Notes under the pieces: generated by a model
Told to the model about the DNA's origin: nothing
The model's database searches: none
The model's input: only the letters and a program-made list of their open reading frames with translations
Source: a virus
IMG/VR virus record: IMGVR_UViG_3300045131_001121
Coordinates: 1 to 52,601 of that record
DNA: 52,601 nucleotides
Strand: one strand, 5' to 3'
Shown here: one piece after another, positions 22,961 to 33,200 of the stretch
How the letters are laid out: each line of letters opens with the position of its first letter
How positions within the stretch are numbered: position 1 is the first letter of the stretch
Position numbers and translations under genes: made by a program

Positions 22961-25372
22961 TTACGCTTGTCCCATGTTATAGCTATTTCTCGTTGTTTTT
23001 TCAACTTGCGTATTAACATTCGAAGTAACCTTTGCAGAATCCATATACACTGCTATTTTACCAGATGCCATATCCGCTCTTAATGCTTTAATTTCGTTTA
23101 CTACTGCTGCCAATGGTGCTGCTAATGCCGATAAACTTCCTCCACCGCCACCCCCTGCTGCGGCTCCGGCTAATCCTGGTCCGGCCATTAAATCATCATT
23201 TTTACTTAATTCAAATAACCCACCTTCTTTGGTTGATATTCTGGTTTTCCCATCAGCTGGTGACATTACGTCTCCCGCCTTTTGCATATACGATTTACCC
23301 AACATATAGGCACCTGCCGCTGCAGCTGCTCCTAATACAGGTCCTACTACCGGTATCCCACCTAACGCACTAAATGCTTTAGCAGCCATAGCCGCTATAA
23401 GAGGAAGTAATCCTTTTACTTCATATGCCGCTTGTAGCTTTGAGTATCCAGCTTTAGCTGCATCTATCGCTAAACCAGCCTGGTCAATTAAAAATTTAGC
23501 ATTTGTAATTGCAAGAATTGTACCTAATGTTCCAGCAAATACAAGGGCTACATCTGAAATTTCTTTTATATAATCAACCATATGTGCAAATCCTTCTACT
23601 GCTGCGTTTATTGGCATAAGAATTAAATTCAGTATAGTAGCCACACCCTCTAATAGTGGAGATAACGTACCACCAATAGTTGCAACAATACCCATAAATG
23701 CGTTTTGCATTCTAGCCAATTGTCCTTGTTGTTCGTTTTGTGCTGCTATTTTTTTAGTTTCTTCTGCTAATTGTTCTTTGGTCATATTGGTAATATCCAA
23801 TCCTTTATCAATAGCATCCGTTGCAAGTTTCTTTTCTTCTTCAGTTAACCCATTCAACTTTTCTTGCATCATTAACTGCTTATTTATTTCTTCAACACTC
23901 ATACCGGCTGCTTTGGCCAATTGTTGTTGTGTAAAATAATCTTTTTGACGGAAATCACCACTTCTTTGAATTTGTTTTAGGGTTTCTTCATTTGCGTCCT
24001 GAAGTTTACCTTCCATTGCCAATGCTCTTGCTCTACTTAAATTAAACTCACCCCCTACAAACGTTGCCGCTACCATTTCTTGCTCAATACCATTTTCAAA
24101 ATCTAATAATTTTTCTGCCAATGATACCTGTTGTTTTAACGAAGTACCCATTCTTTGAGCTTGTATTGCATTTTTAGTTAACGCATTTATATCACCTTTA
24201 AAAAATGTAGATGCAGCTTCAGCGTTTTCGGCAATATCTTTAAATACTTTATCAGGTGCAACTCCGGCTAATTTAGCCATATTTGCAACTTGATTTCCTA
24301 CATTAGCTGCTGTTTCCGATGATAACCCTCCAACACTTTCAAGGACACTTTGTACTTTTGCAGCATTACCCGCAGAAACTCCGAAGTTTTTACCCATTAC
24401 GGTTAATGATGCCAATACTTCTTCAGAAACATTTACAGTATCACTAAATTCTTCTTTTAATGCTTTCGCAGTATCAAATACATCTTTTAATTCAACACCA
24501 GCATCTCTGAAATTCATTTCAATGTGATGTGCGTTGTTAACTAAATCCTTTGTTTGTGAATTTAATAATCCGGTTTCTTTTCTAAAATCTTGTGCCGCTG
24601 CATCTAACGCTATAAATGAGTGTAATGCTGCTCCTATTAGTGCATACATTATCATAAGAGGTGCACCTATCGCAGCTATTTGTCCCACCATCTTTTTTGC
24701 CATATCCAATGCATCTCCTATAAATCCAGGCATATGATGTAAAAGTTCATGATTAGCTTCATGAATTGCTTCACTTCTTGCTAATTGTTGATTAAGATTT
24801 TTTAATGTTTTTAAATGAGCTTCCGCTTCTTCCTTTGCTTCTCCAGATAAATGCGCAATAGAACGTTCTACGTTTTCTATTTCTTTATCTGCCTCGGATA
24901 TTTCATGTTTAATGGCAGCTAGTTCTTCTGATTTAAGCATTATCGATGAATTCATGCTTTCCAAAACCGCAGTTTCTTTTTGTGAAGCTTTTAAAGCATC
25001 ACCTTCTAATTGCAATTCTGCTTCTTTTCTTGCTAAAATTGTTGCAGTTAAACTTGATAGTGTATTTGCACCAACTGTTTGTTTTTTCAAAACGCTCAAT
25101 GCACCCTTTGACATATTAGCCAATGAAGTTAAACTACTTTCTTCATAGTCTAAATATTCTTGTCTTTTTTTGAGCCCTTTAGCGGAATCAGTTTGTAATC
25201 TTAAACGAATTTTCTCCGTTTGTACCATACCCTCCAATTCGTCTCTTTCAGAGCCGGTGGCAAGCGCTATTTTTTCGTTTATAATACGAATACGCTCTTT
25301 TATTTCTGCGTTTTCTTCTAATAAACGATTTAATTCTGCCTGGTCTGCTGGTGTTAGTGGTGCTACTGCCAT
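22961..25372 (-). CDS. Tail tape measure protein
   Basis: This 803-aa protein has long Glu/Lys/Ala-rich coiled coils (about 1-215) followed by hydrophobic blocks (about 225-255, MVGQIAAIGAPLMIMYALIG). Further helices lead to a hydrophobic Gly/Ala-rich half (IPVVGPVLGAAAAAGAYMLG) and a Gly run near the C-terminus (AAAGGGGGGS). This coiled-coil plus membrane-active pattern and its place just after the tail-assembly chaperones and before the baseplate genes identify the tape measure. It sets tail length and is ejected on infection. If 1.5 angstrom per residue applies, the tail would be about 120 nm. Confidence 0.88.
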   Translation of the reverse strand: MAVAPLTPADQAELNRLLEENAEIKERIRIINEKIALATGSERDELEGMVQTEKIRLRLQTDSAKGLKKRQEYLDYEESSLTSLANMSKGALSVLKKQTVGANTLSSLTATILARKEAELQLEGDALKASQKETAVLESMNSSIMLKSEELAAIKHEISEADKEIENVERSIAHLSGEAKEEAEAHLKTLKNLNQQLARSEAIHEANHELLHHMPGFIGDALDMAKKMVGQIAAIGAPLMIMYALIGAALHSFIALDAAAQDFRKETGLLNSQTKDLVNNAHHIEMNFRDAGVELKDVFDTAKALKEEFSDTVNVSEEVLASLTVMGKNFGVSAGNAAKVQSVLESVGGLSSETAANVGNQVANMAKLAGVAPDKVFKDIAENAEAASTFFKGDINALTKNAIQAQRMGTSLKQQVSLAEKLLDFENGIEQEMVAATFVGGEFNLSRARALAMEGKLQDANEETLKQIQRSGDFRQKDYFTQQQLAKAAGMSVEEINKQLMMQEKLNGLTEEEKKLATDAIDKGLDITNMTKEQLAEETKKIAAQNEQQGQLARMQNAFMGIVATIGGTLSPLLEGVATILNLILMPINAAVEGFAHMVDYIKEISDVALVFAGTLGTILAITNAKFLIDQAGLAIDAAKAGYSKLQAAYEVKGLLPLIAAMAAKAFSALGGIPVVGPVLGAAAAAGAYMLGKSYMQKAGDVMSPADGKTRISTKEGGLFELSKNDDLMAGPGLAGAAAGGGGGGSLSALAAPLAAVVNEIKALRADMASGKIAVYMDSAKVTSNVNTQVEKTTRNSYNMGQA

Positions 25373-25383
25373 TTAAATCAATG

Positions 25384-25623
25384 TTATTTAAAATCCTTAT
25401 CTATAATACCCAAATCTTGCATTTTTTTAAATAATTCAGGTTGTGTATCTTTTATTTTTTTGATTCTAGGAATAAAAGTTTTGGCAATATCTTCCATTTC
25501 ATTATCCAATTTTCTCATTATTGGGTCTGCATCTATGATTGATTGCAATGTTTGCGGTTTCTTTTTACCAAATAATCCAAAAAATTCTTTTAAATTGGAT
25601 TTTGATATTTTATATTTCTTCAT
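25384..25623 (-). CDS. Hypothetical 79-aa basic tail-module protein
   Basis: The protein begins MKKYKISKSNLKEFFGLFGK and continues as a Lys-rich helical protein (IIDADPIMRKLDNEMEDIAK). It lies between the frameshifting chaperone pair and the tape measure gene, 11 nt before the latter, and a late-type motif precedes it. It therefore heads the long tape measure-to-118-aa operon. It may be a tail assembly accessory factor, but no family is recognised. Confidence 0.7.
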   Translation of the reverse strand: MKKYKISKSNLKEFFGLFGKKKPQTLQSIIDADPIMRKLDNEMEDIAKTFIPRIKKIKDTQPELFKKMQDLGIIDKDFK

Positions 25624-25643
25624 ATTAGTTGTAGTTTAACATC

Positions 25644-25652
25644 TATAAATAT
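25644..25652 (-). promoter_or_regulatory. Late-type promoter motif before the tape-measure operon
   Basis: ATATTTATAG lies 20 nt before the 79-aa gene start, directly after the terminator hairpin of the chaperone genes. It would drive about 8 kb of tail genes down to 17608. Confidence 0.6.
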
Positions 25653-25664
25653 CCTATTAATAAA

Positions 25665-25697
25665 AAAAGTTAGGATTATCTATTAACCCTAACTTTT
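25665..25697 (-). terminator. Terminator-like hairpin overlapping the end of the chaperone extension frame
   Basis: AAAAGTTAGG (25697-25688) pairs with CCTAACTTTT (25674-25665) on the minus strand, a 10-bp stem with a 13-nt loop followed by further Ts. The last codons and stop of the frameshifted extension (25676) are inside the hairpin. Confidence 0.72.
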
Positions 25698-25942
25698 GAA
25701 TTATTTGCTTTGTTTGATTTTTTTACTTCATCTGCTTCTTTCTTTTTAGAATCTACTAATTTATTATAGTAAAACATCCTTAAATAAGTTGGCATTTTAT
25801 AAAGTTCCATTACAGTAAAACCATTCCCATATTGAACCATATCAAATATTTGGGTATGAACTTGAATACTATGATTCCGTGCTAGGCCAAAAAAAGCTGA
25901 CACCCATAGTGATAGGCGCCTCCTCCACCTCTCCATCTTCAT
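25676..25942 (-). CDS. Frameshifted C-terminal extension of the tail assembly chaperone
   Basis: This frame overlaps the end of the 252-aa gene in another phase and is best read as an extension made by ribosomal frameshifting. From the T7 run it reads FFGLARNHSIQVHTQIFDM and then GFTVMELYKMPTYLRMFYYN, a helical unit like the second part (T) of tail chaperone pairs, followed by a Lys-rich tail. The fusion would be about 316 aa. An ATG exists at 25942, but the first residues from it (MKMERWRRRLSLW) look like a shadow of the other frame. The pair lies just before the tape measure region, as in other phages. A gp51-like independent protein is the alternative. Confidence 0.72.
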   Translation of the reverse strand: MKMERWRRRLSLWVSAFFGLARNHSIQVHTQIFDMVQYGNGFTVMELYKMPTYLRMFYYNKLVDSKKKEADEVKKSNKANNSKVRVNR

Positions 25943-26627
25943 GGATATGAGTAAATTTCATATCAACATCAGGTGATATTTTTTTTACATAACTTCTTAA
26001 TGCTCTACTATCTATTGCCAACAATCCATTTACAAATTTGTTTATAGTTGTTGATGAATTATCCCCATCAACCGATTGAATCATATAACGTAGACGAGTT
26101 GTAATTTCTGCACCAGCACCACCTAATTTTTCAATAGCCTGAATATCTTTATCTATTGCTATTTCGTCACCATGTGTAAGTAATTTACATATAATTTTTT
26201 TCTTATTAGATGGTAATACGAATTCAAATTCATTTTTATTATCAAACGATGATAAATCTACTTCTTTTGTTTTTACTTTACCCAAATCAACCTTTGCATC
26301 AATTGTTTCATTTAATTTAGATGAATAAAATTTAAAAAGATACTCCGGACCATATCCCAACAATCTAGTTGCAAGAATAATAGCGTTTTTATCTCCTAAA
26401 ATAATTTCACTAGGATTTACGTTGCCAACAATAATAGATTCAAATAATTTATCCAAAACAATACCTTTTTTAATAAGATTTTGATTTGAAAGAATATCTT
26501 CTTCTTTTGCTGTCATATGTTTTATAGTAATTCTACCCGAAGCCAATGGGTGGTCTTTTGGGTAAACCTTACCCTGTGATGGAAGGTCTAATACTTCCGT
26601 TGGAAAATCATATTGTGTTTCTACCAT
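25869..26627 (-). CDS. Tail assembly chaperone / T4 gp26-like baseplate chaperone
   Basis: This 252-aa protein begins with a segment characteristic of the gp26-like family of T4-type phages: LDLPSQGKVYPKDHPLASGR, then IKHMTAKEEDILSNQN, then KKGIVLDKLFESIIVG. The second half is mixed alpha/beta (KIICKLLTHGDEIAI; RLRYMIQSVDGD). The frame ends at TAG 25871-25869, six codons after a T7 run where the overlapping extension frame can be entered. Place and arrangement fit the chaperones that coat the tape measure before tube polymerisation. It has its own late-type motif 27 nt upstream, and a terminator closes the pair. Confidence 0.75.
   Translation of the reverse strand: MVETQYDFPTEVLDLPSQGKVYPKDHPLASGRITIKHMTAKEEDILSNQNLIKKGIVLDKLFESIIVGNVNPSEIILGDKNAIILATRLLGYGPEYLFKFYSSKLNETIDAKVDLGKVKTKEVDLSSFDNKNEFEFVLPSNKKKIICKLLTHGDEIAIDKDIQAIEKLGGAGAEITTRLRYMIQSVDGDNSSTTINKFVNGLLAIDSRALRSYVKKISPDVDMKFTHIHEDGEVEEAPITMGVSFFWPSTES
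25889..25895 (-). other. T7 slippery run, probable programmed frameshift site
   Basis: The minus strand reads AGC TTT TTT TGG in the first frame. The extension frame reads GCT TTT TTT GGC. A Phe-tRNA on the second TTT can move +1 onto TTT with full pairing, or -2, also onto TTT; simple -1 slippage would not enter the extension. Mu-type tail chaperones also use a -2 shift. Confidence 0.68.
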
Positions 26628-26654
26628 AACGTTATTCGTTTTTAAGTTTGTATA

Positions 26655-26662
26655 TATAAATA
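26655..26662 (-). promoter_or_regulatory. Late-type promoter motif before the chaperone pair
   Basis: TATTTATA lies 27 nt before the chaperone start codon, between it and the terminator of the tube gene. Confidence 0.58.
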
Positions 26663-26689
26663 CATAGAAATTAAAAAATTGGAAATAAA

Positions 26690-26716
26690 AAAGGGGATAC
26701 TTTTGATATCCCCTTT
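26690..26716 (-). terminator. Rho-independent terminator after the tail tube gene
   Basis: AAAGGGGATA (26716-26707) pairs with TATCCCCTTT (26699-26690) on the minus strand, giving a 10-bp stem, a 7-nt loop and a following TTTATTT run. It lies 21 nt after the tube stop codon. Confidence 0.85.
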
Positions 26717-26737
26717 GTTTTTATATGTTTTCTTAAA

Positions 26738-27226
26738 TTAGAATTCAAGAATTGCGTAATCGTAAGATAGTGTTAATTCAATGGTTGCAACTTCATTTGA
26801 TGAAAAATCTAATTCACCAAAGTTTGCTTGTTGAATAAATGCACCTTTTAAAGTCCATTGTTCAATCTTATCACCAACAGGTCCTAACAAATAGAAAGTA
26901 ATATCTTTTTTATAGAAATCTGCATATCCACGTCTACCAGTAATCGATTCATGTCCTAAACGAATCCAATCCATTACCTTTTGCGCCGCAGAAGGTACAA
27001 TTGGGTCATACAATGTTATAGTCAAATCTTGCCAATCAGCTTTACCTTGTAATTTTCTTTTAACGTTGATGTGGTCTAAAGAAATTGTTTCAAACTGAAC
27101 TGTAGGTCTGTTCATTGCCTTTACAAGATATGAAGGGATAGTATCTATCTCCATCACATATCTATTTTTCATTTTAGGTTCGAAGTTCGTATAGAACATC
27201 TTGTCAAACTCTAATATTTCTGCCAT
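26738..27226 (-). CDS. Tail tube protein, T4 gp19-like
   Basis: This 162-aa protein matches the contractile-tail tube family in length and layout. The N-terminus carries NRYVMEIDTIPSYLVKAMNR, the middle LTITLYDPIVPSAAQKVMDW, and the end FIQQANFGELDFSSNEVATI followed by LTLSYDYAIL. The tube is built from stacked hexamers of this protein and surrounds the tape measure before ejection. The gene is directly after the sheath gene, as in T4 (18 then 19). It has its own late-type motif upstream and a strong terminator downstream, which would allow the high and separate expression that a major tail protein needs. Confidence 0.92.
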   Translation of the reverse strand: MAEILEFDKMFYTNFEPKMKNRYVMEIDTIPSYLVKAMNRPTVQFETISLDHINVKRKLQGKADWQDLTITLYDPIVPSAAQKVMDWIRLGHESITGRRGYADFYKKDITFYLLGPVGDKIEQWTLKGAFIQQANFGELDFSSNEVATIELTLSYDYAILEF

Positions 27227-27250
27227 TTTATTATCCTTTTATTTTATATT

Positions 27251-27259
27251 AATAAATAT
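27251..27259 (-). promoter_or_regulatory. Late-type promoter motif before the tube gene
   Basis: ATATTTATT lies 24 nt before the tube start codon, a one-base variant of the consensus. It is the only clear signal in the 53-base gap after the sheath gene. Confidence 0.55.
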
Positions 27260-27279
27260 CTACTTCCTTTATTTTCGTA

Positions 27280-29631
27280 TTATGCTGAGAAACTTGCTCC
27301 AGTTGGTAAGATGTTGAAATCTATTACGATAAATTCCGCTGTCTTAGCCGGTTGTAAGAAAATTTGTCCTGCTAATATGTTTCTATCAATTACATCAGGC
27401 GTGTTGTTACTTTCATCCATTACAACTTTAAAGGTATAAAGTCCTTGTCTTTGTTGTACTGATTCTAAGTAAGGGTTCACAGTGTTTAAGAATCTTTGTC
27501 TAGTTGTAGAAGTATTTTGTTCGAATACTAAGAAACGAGATGTTGATGCAACGAATTTTTTCAAGTTGATAAGTAATCTTCTAACATTGATTCTATCTAA
27601 AGCAGATGCCTTATCTTGCAATGTTTTCTGTCCGAATGCTACAATACCTTGTCCAGGGAATGCCGCAATTGGGTTTACTTTGTTCTCATATAGAGTATCT
27701 CTTTCAGAATGTGTTAATCTATTCAATACACTAACTGCTCCGGTAATACCACCTCTATTCAAACCAGCAGGTGCAAACCATTCAGCCGCCAATCTATCGT
27801 TTGCTGCATATACTGCAGGTAACAATGTAGAAGGTGGAACTGTAGTTAATTTGTTTGTGTTACTATCAATTGTTTTCATCCAAGGGTAGTAAGTTGCTAC
27901 ATAGTTTGAATCTACTGAATTTGCTTGCTCAGTTGCTTCAGTAATTGAATCATCATAATCATTGAAATCAGCGATATAGAAACAATCTTGTCTTTCCTCA
28001 ACCATATCAATTGCTTTAGAAGTAACGGATGGGTGAAGGCTTCTTACGATACCAGGTGTTACCACCATATTGATATCATATTCATCAGGATTAGATACTG
28101 CGTTGATTGCTTTAGTATATGCTATTGAACCATTTTGTGATGCGTTTGAACAATCAAATCCTTGTGTGTTTGAATTTCCCCAATCAGTATCACCAGCCTT
28201 AGCTTTTCTTACGGTTGGGTTAGTACCATCAAACCCATATTGAAATCCTAATACAAATTGTCTTTTAACCATATCAGTTGATGCCGAACCAGTCATTACA
28301 TATGATAATTGTGAATCAAATGCGAATACTACGTTAGCACCATTTAATGCTCCGGCAGGAATTGGTTTTAAATATTGTTTGTTATCTATTGCTTTATATG
28401 CATCTTCAAAATCAAATCCAGCAAAATATATAGGAGATGATGATGTGTTGTTTGCTGAGCCTGTTTGATAATTTACTGCAGGCACCCATGCATCTTCAGT
28501 TGTAGAATTTGTTTTAATTGGATTCACATATGCTGCGTGTCCAAATGGTGCTGCTGATATTGGGTAAGAACCTGGTCCTAAGATACTAGAATTAGCATCT
28601 AATACAACCACTCTTACATTGTTTGATTTATTTGAGTAATCACCGGTTTCAGTTAATTTTCCATTAGAATCGATTGTTAACTTTCTATCACCAATTCTTC
28701 TAGCTATATAGTTAGGAGATGCAGGGTCTAAGTTTACGTTATTATATGTTTCAACTACACTCTTTCTCTTATCAGTATCACTAAATGAACGAATGGTTAC
28801 AGTAAATGTTGAATAATCAGTTGAACCATCTTCACCAGCCGCTTTTACATTAGAAATACCAACTTTAAATTTAGTATTATATAATGTACCATGTCCTATT
28901 GTTTCGAATTTAAATAAGTTATATCTTTCACCACTAATTAATTGAGATACTACGATTGGAGTTTCTGCTTCACTAGCATCACCATACACTTGTGTTGGTA
29001 AGTTAACTTCGTATATTTGCACACCTTGTAAAGCACTATCATTTTTAAATCCTAATGATGAACTTTCAAAATACAAATATCCATAAGCTGCTTTAGCACC
29101 GAATGGAGATTCACCAAATACATCAGAAATATCATTTGTAGCTTCTTGAAAAATTGATGCTGATACACTAGCTGCTCCAGAACCAGAACTAATTAGTCCT
29201 GATATTACAAATGAACCAGATATTGATACACTGCTTGTAATATTAGTAGAAGCATTTAAAAATCCAACACCCCCATCGCCAAAATTAGTTGAATATAAAA
29301 CTCCAACTATTTTTTTGCCTTGAGAACCGGATGCTAATATACCCAAAGGTGCTGCCTGTGAGTAACCACCAATACCGGCAACTCTTACGATTGTTGCTTG
29401 TCCAGCTTCTCTTAAATAATTTTGTACTGCGTATTCGGTATAATAAGTTCCATCAGGTGTTCCGAAGATATCTTCAAATTCTGATTGCGTTCTTACGATT
29501 GTTGGAACGAATGCAGGTCCTTGTTTAAAAGGTCCTATAAATGCCGCTCCAATTTCTCCAACTCCTTGAGCTAAGAAGGATAGGTCATTTTCTCTTGTGA
29601 ATACGCCAGGTGATACGATTCTTTCTGCCAT
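27280..29631 (-). CDS. Contractile tail sheath protein, T4 gp18-like
   Basis: This 783-aa protein has the hallmark N-terminus of sheath proteins (RIVSPGVFTREND, then GEIGAAFIGPFKQGPAFVPT). The conserved C-terminal domain reads AFPGQGIVAFGQKTLQDKAS, then DRINVRRLLINLKKFV, then FEQNTSTTRQRFLNTVNPYL. The central part (about 110-480) is a variable, Ser/Gly/Thr-rich insertion region exposed on the sheath surface. It polymerises around the tube and contracts to drive it through the envelope. The tube gene follows. Its late-type motif lies 58 nt upstream, farther than usual. Confidence 0.93.
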   Translation of the reverse strand: MAERIVSPGVFTRENDLSFLAQGVGEIGAAFIGPFKQGPAFVPTIVRTQSEFEDIFGTPDGTYYTEYAVQNYLREAGQATIVRVAGIGGYSQAAPLGILASGSQGKKIVGVLYSTNFGDGGVGFLNASTNITSSVSISGSFVISGLISSGSGAASVSASIFQEATNDISDVFGESPFGAKAAYGYLYFESSSLGFKNDSALQGVQIYEVNLPTQVYGDASEAETPIVVSQLISGERYNLFKFETIGHGTLYNTKFKVGISNVKAAGEDGSTDYSTFTVTIRSFSDTDKRKSVVETYNNVNLDPASPNYIARRIGDRKLTIDSNGKLTETGDYSNKSNNVRVVVLDANSSILGPGSYPISAAPFGHAAYVNPIKTNSTTEDAWVPAVNYQTGSANNTSSSPIYFAGFDFEDAYKAIDNKQYLKPIPAGALNGANVVFAFDSQLSYVMTGSASTDMVKRQFVLGFQYGFDGTNPTVRKAKAGDTDWGNSNTQGFDCSNASQNGSIAYTKAINAVSNPDEYDINMVVTPGIVRSLHPSVTSKAIDMVEERQDCFYIADFNDYDDSITEATEQANSVDSNYVATYYPWMKTIDSNTNKLTTVPPSTLLPAVYAANDRLAAEWFAPAGLNRGGITGAVSVLNRLTHSERDTLYENKVNPIAAFPGQGIVAFGQKTLQDKASALDRINVRRLLINLKKFVASTSRFLVFEQNTSTTRQRFLNTVNPYLESVQQRQGLYTFKVVMDESNNTPDVIDRNILAGQIFLQPAKTAEFIVIDFNILPTGASFSA

Positions 29632-29689
29632 TTTATTTCTTCGATTTGTATTTTAAGTTTGTATTAGTAATAACTTACAGTAATACTCA

Positions 29690-29698
29690 TATAAATAT
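29690..29698 (-). promoter_or_regulatory. Late-type promoter motif before the sheath gene
   Basis: ATATTTATA lies 58 nt before the sheath start codon, giving a leader of about 50 nt. The remaining gap to 29773 is AT-rich with no further recognised element. Confidence 0.55.
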
Positions 29699-29773
29699 AA
29701 ACAAAATATTCAAAACACAAATTAATTATTAAGAATCGATATTACAATCTACAATTATATTTTTGTATTTTGT

Positions 29774-30175
29774 TTAAACAGGAGCTGCTTCAGCCACATA
29801 TGGAGTTGTACTACCAGATGTTGGTGACCACGGTAGGTCTATTTCAGAAACGTCTATATTAACCCATTTTTTACCATTTATTTCTCTTTGAATTACCCCA
29901 TTGATATGTTCCATATAGTTAGTTGATGCATTAGAACCACTTACGTGATTTTTAATCCAACTAAGAACTTGTGTTTCTGTTAATTCATTGTATGCTGTAA
30001 AACTACCTGTGTTTATTGTATCAATACTAAATGGTGTTGCACCGGTAAAAGTTCCTTCGTTACCATCTTCGTCTGTAGCTATTAGTTTCCAATGTGTACC
30101 AATAACGGCATCATTAATGTTTTCACTATTTTGCTTCTTAAGTCCTGTTAATTTCCATTCGTATGTAAATCCCAT
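29774..30175 (-). CDS. DUF7936-like virion-associated protein
   Basis: This 133-aa protein reads WKLTGLKKQNSENINDAVIG, then THWKLIATDEDGNEGTFTGA, then TPFSIDT. A region LTETQVLSWIKNHVSG follows, and then VIQREINGKK. This layout resembles a small domain common in aquatic phage genomes next to tail and fibre genes (the family I know as DUF7936). Its function is not established. It is a single-gene unit with a late-type motif 20 nt upstream. A structural or tail-accessory role is inferred from location. Confidence 0.65.
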   Translation of the reverse strand: MGFTYEWKLTGLKKQNSENINDAVIGTHWKLIATDEDGNEGTFTGATPFSIDTINTGSFTAYNELTETQVLSWIKNHVSGSNASTNYMEHINGVIQREINGKKWVNIDVSEIDLPWSPTSGSTTPYVAEAAPV

Positions 30176-30195
30176 AATATTTGTGTTTTATATTG

Positions 30196-30204
30196 TATAA
30201 ATAT
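30196..30204 (-). promoter_or_regulatory. Late-type promoter motif before the DUF7936-like gene
   Basis: ATATTTATA lies 20 nt before the start codon in the gap after the S74-ended fibre gene. Confidence 0.58.
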
Positions 30205-30223
30205 ATTGTTTTTTTAAAAATAG

Positions 30224-33200
30224 TTATTTGTTGCCAATGAGTATTTTTAGCATTTCTTTAATTTCCGTTATATCATCTCTTTGTTTGTCGATGATTGTTT
30301 GTTGTTCCTTAATAGCCTCTACTAAAAGTGGAACTAATTTATCATAATCAATTGTTAGATAGTTTTCACCACTCTTAGAACCTTTTATTTCTTTGGTATC
30401 CGCATCTATATCCATATCAAATGGTGCTAAATGTACGATTTCAGGTAATACCTTTTGAACTTCTTGGGCTGATAAACCTAATTGTACTTTAGTATCGGTA
30501 TATCCTACCGAATGTGCTAACTCATTATTTACATAGTAGAATCCACTTAATTGGGATACTTTTTCTAATGCATTTTCAATGTTACCAACTTTTGTTTTTA
30601 ATCTTTCATCGGAATAGTATGCTATAATATTTCCTTGTGCAAATATCCAATCATAACAATATATGTTGTTATTGATAATATAGTTAAATCTAGATGTAGA
30701 ATTAAAATCACCATAGTATCCAGTATTGTGGTCATAGAAAATTGGAGAACGAATATCGTTGTTTACATATACACCATAAGGTTGCATTGACATTCTTTCT
30801 GAAGATGCATAATATAAGTAAAGTACTGCTCCACTCATATACCATATCCATCCTCTAGCACTATCATGCACACCACAGTTATCACCCATAGTACTCATAA
30901 AGGTATAACGAGAACCTATACCCCAACCTTGCCATCCGTTTCTACCACCATCATAAGTTGTATAGTTACCATAAGGATTTCCACCACATTCAGCTGCCCA
31001 TATACCTCTACCATATGATTGGTTATACAATCCAGTACAACCATAGTTTCTCCACCATCCATAGTTGTAACCCTGGTCTAATAGTATTTCATTCATACGA
31101 GATGTACCATTACCATCCCAATAGTATCCCGTATTATTATAATCATATATGAATGTGGTTCTTTGCTCATAGGTATATGTTCTATTTCCAGAATAGTGGT
31201 TGATATAAGTTTCATATCCATTTTCACAATCTAAGTGTAAGTTACCATTTGTAGTTACAACAGATGCATTACCATCAATTCTACCATTAGTACCAACTCT
31301 TAAATATTTACCCCAACTCCAGTTAGGTCCATGTAATGTACCACCTCTAATTCTTAATCCCTGATTATCAGTATTATGTGGGTCTAAATAGTATCCAGTA
31401 TCATTTGCATCGTAAAATACACCCGCATATAAACCACCACCACTACCATCATTACGGTCATGCATTGCAACAGTACACCAACCGCTGGCACCTGGCCAAG
31501 AGTTTCTAAACCTTAAGTTACTTATCGGACCACCAACTAACTGCCAACCATACATACTATTGTATGCATTAGTGTAGTGAGAAGTTTGAACACCTACCCA
31601 ATGCGAAGTACCAGATGGTTGGTTCGAAGGGTTTGACCATGTATCAATAAATCCGGAACCCCATGTCATTACTTCATTGAAGTCTCTCGTACCCCAACCC
31701 ATAGTACCTACCCAATAGTTACTATCACCCGTAATATCTGGTCTTTTCCAATTGGTTTTAGCGGTTAATCCAATTTGGGCTTTACCTCTAGTTGTTAATC
31801 CTTGCCAGTTAGTTTCACTATTAAAGTCACCATAATATCCAGTATCGTGGTCATAGTATATTGGTGACATCATTGAACTTCTTGCCCAAATTCTAGAAGA
31901 AATCGCTGCGAATGTAGTACCATAGTTTTGTATTAACATACCGTGGTCATTCAAATATGATGCCTGTCCTCCGGCATTTGGATGTGACCATGCTATTCCG
32001 TAGTGGTTGTTAGTAGCTGCACCATCAATTGATAATTTATATGCATTACCCATTGCGAATACACCCTGATATCTAGTTGATGTATAAACACCTACAACAG
32101 ATTGTCCGTAGTTGTTATCTAAGTAAAGGTTTTCATTTCCATCAATACGAATACCACCATTTGCTACTACATATGATAATCTAGCAGTTCCATTAGGGTC
32201 ACAATAATATCCAGTATTATTTGAATCATAGAATATTGGTGCTCTTAATGAGTTACCACCCGAAGCGTAGTTATTGAAATATACCGTATTATTTGGATAT
32301 AATTCCATATTAGTAACTCTAGTACCGGATGTGTTTGTATTATAAAAATACCAACTACCATCGGTACTAAATCTCATATATGCCTGTCCAAATGATGTGT
32401 TTGGTCTACTAAAGTAGTAAGGACCTGAACCATCGTGATATGTATTATCCACATTGTATCCAAATCCAGCCCAAGACCATGTGTTACCTGGTTCAGAACA
32501 CCAAGATTGTAAATGAACTACACCTTGTCCTGCTCCATTATTGGATGCCAATAATCTAAGTCTCATTGTAGAATCACCATGACCTCCACTCATTCTTAAT
32601 CCACCATATAATTCGGTAAATGATGCTGGGTCAATATAATATCCTGTATTTTGTGCATCATACATTATATTAGCTTGGAAACTTTGAGCCCAAGCAGTAC
32701 TTCCATTATCCCATCTTAAGTTCCACCCTACTTGAGATGTAGTACCACCATAGCCCAATCTCCAGTCATTTGCCGAATAGTTCCACATTAATCCCCAATA
32801 GGTAGATGCATTATTCATTGCAAACCCACCAGCATTATTATATCCTTGTGCTACAAATGAATTTCCATAATTTACATTATGGGTATTTGATGTTATTACG
32901 TTTTGGTTAGATGTTCCAGCTGGGTCAGAGTAATATGCTGTATTATCTCTATCATAGAATCTATAAGAATATAAATTACTACTATTAGTTATATCTCCAG
33001 TAAAATATGCACCTTCACTAGCAAATGAAATTCTATGATAAGTTGAACCATTATTTTTTAATACTAAATGATGTCCATATCCACTTCCATATGAATAACC
33101 AAGACCATACATATTTCCTATTGGCCAAGATTCGCCAATTGTCCAAATTACTTTTTCAGCAGTACCAGTAGAATTATAACTACCCATAATACCACCATCA

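Noticed and set aside
25896-25942. Independent start of the 88-aa frame at ATG 25942
   Set aside because: The first residues overlap the chaperone gene and look like a shadow; entry by frameshifting at the T7 run explains the arrangement better, although an independent gp51-like start is not fully excluded.
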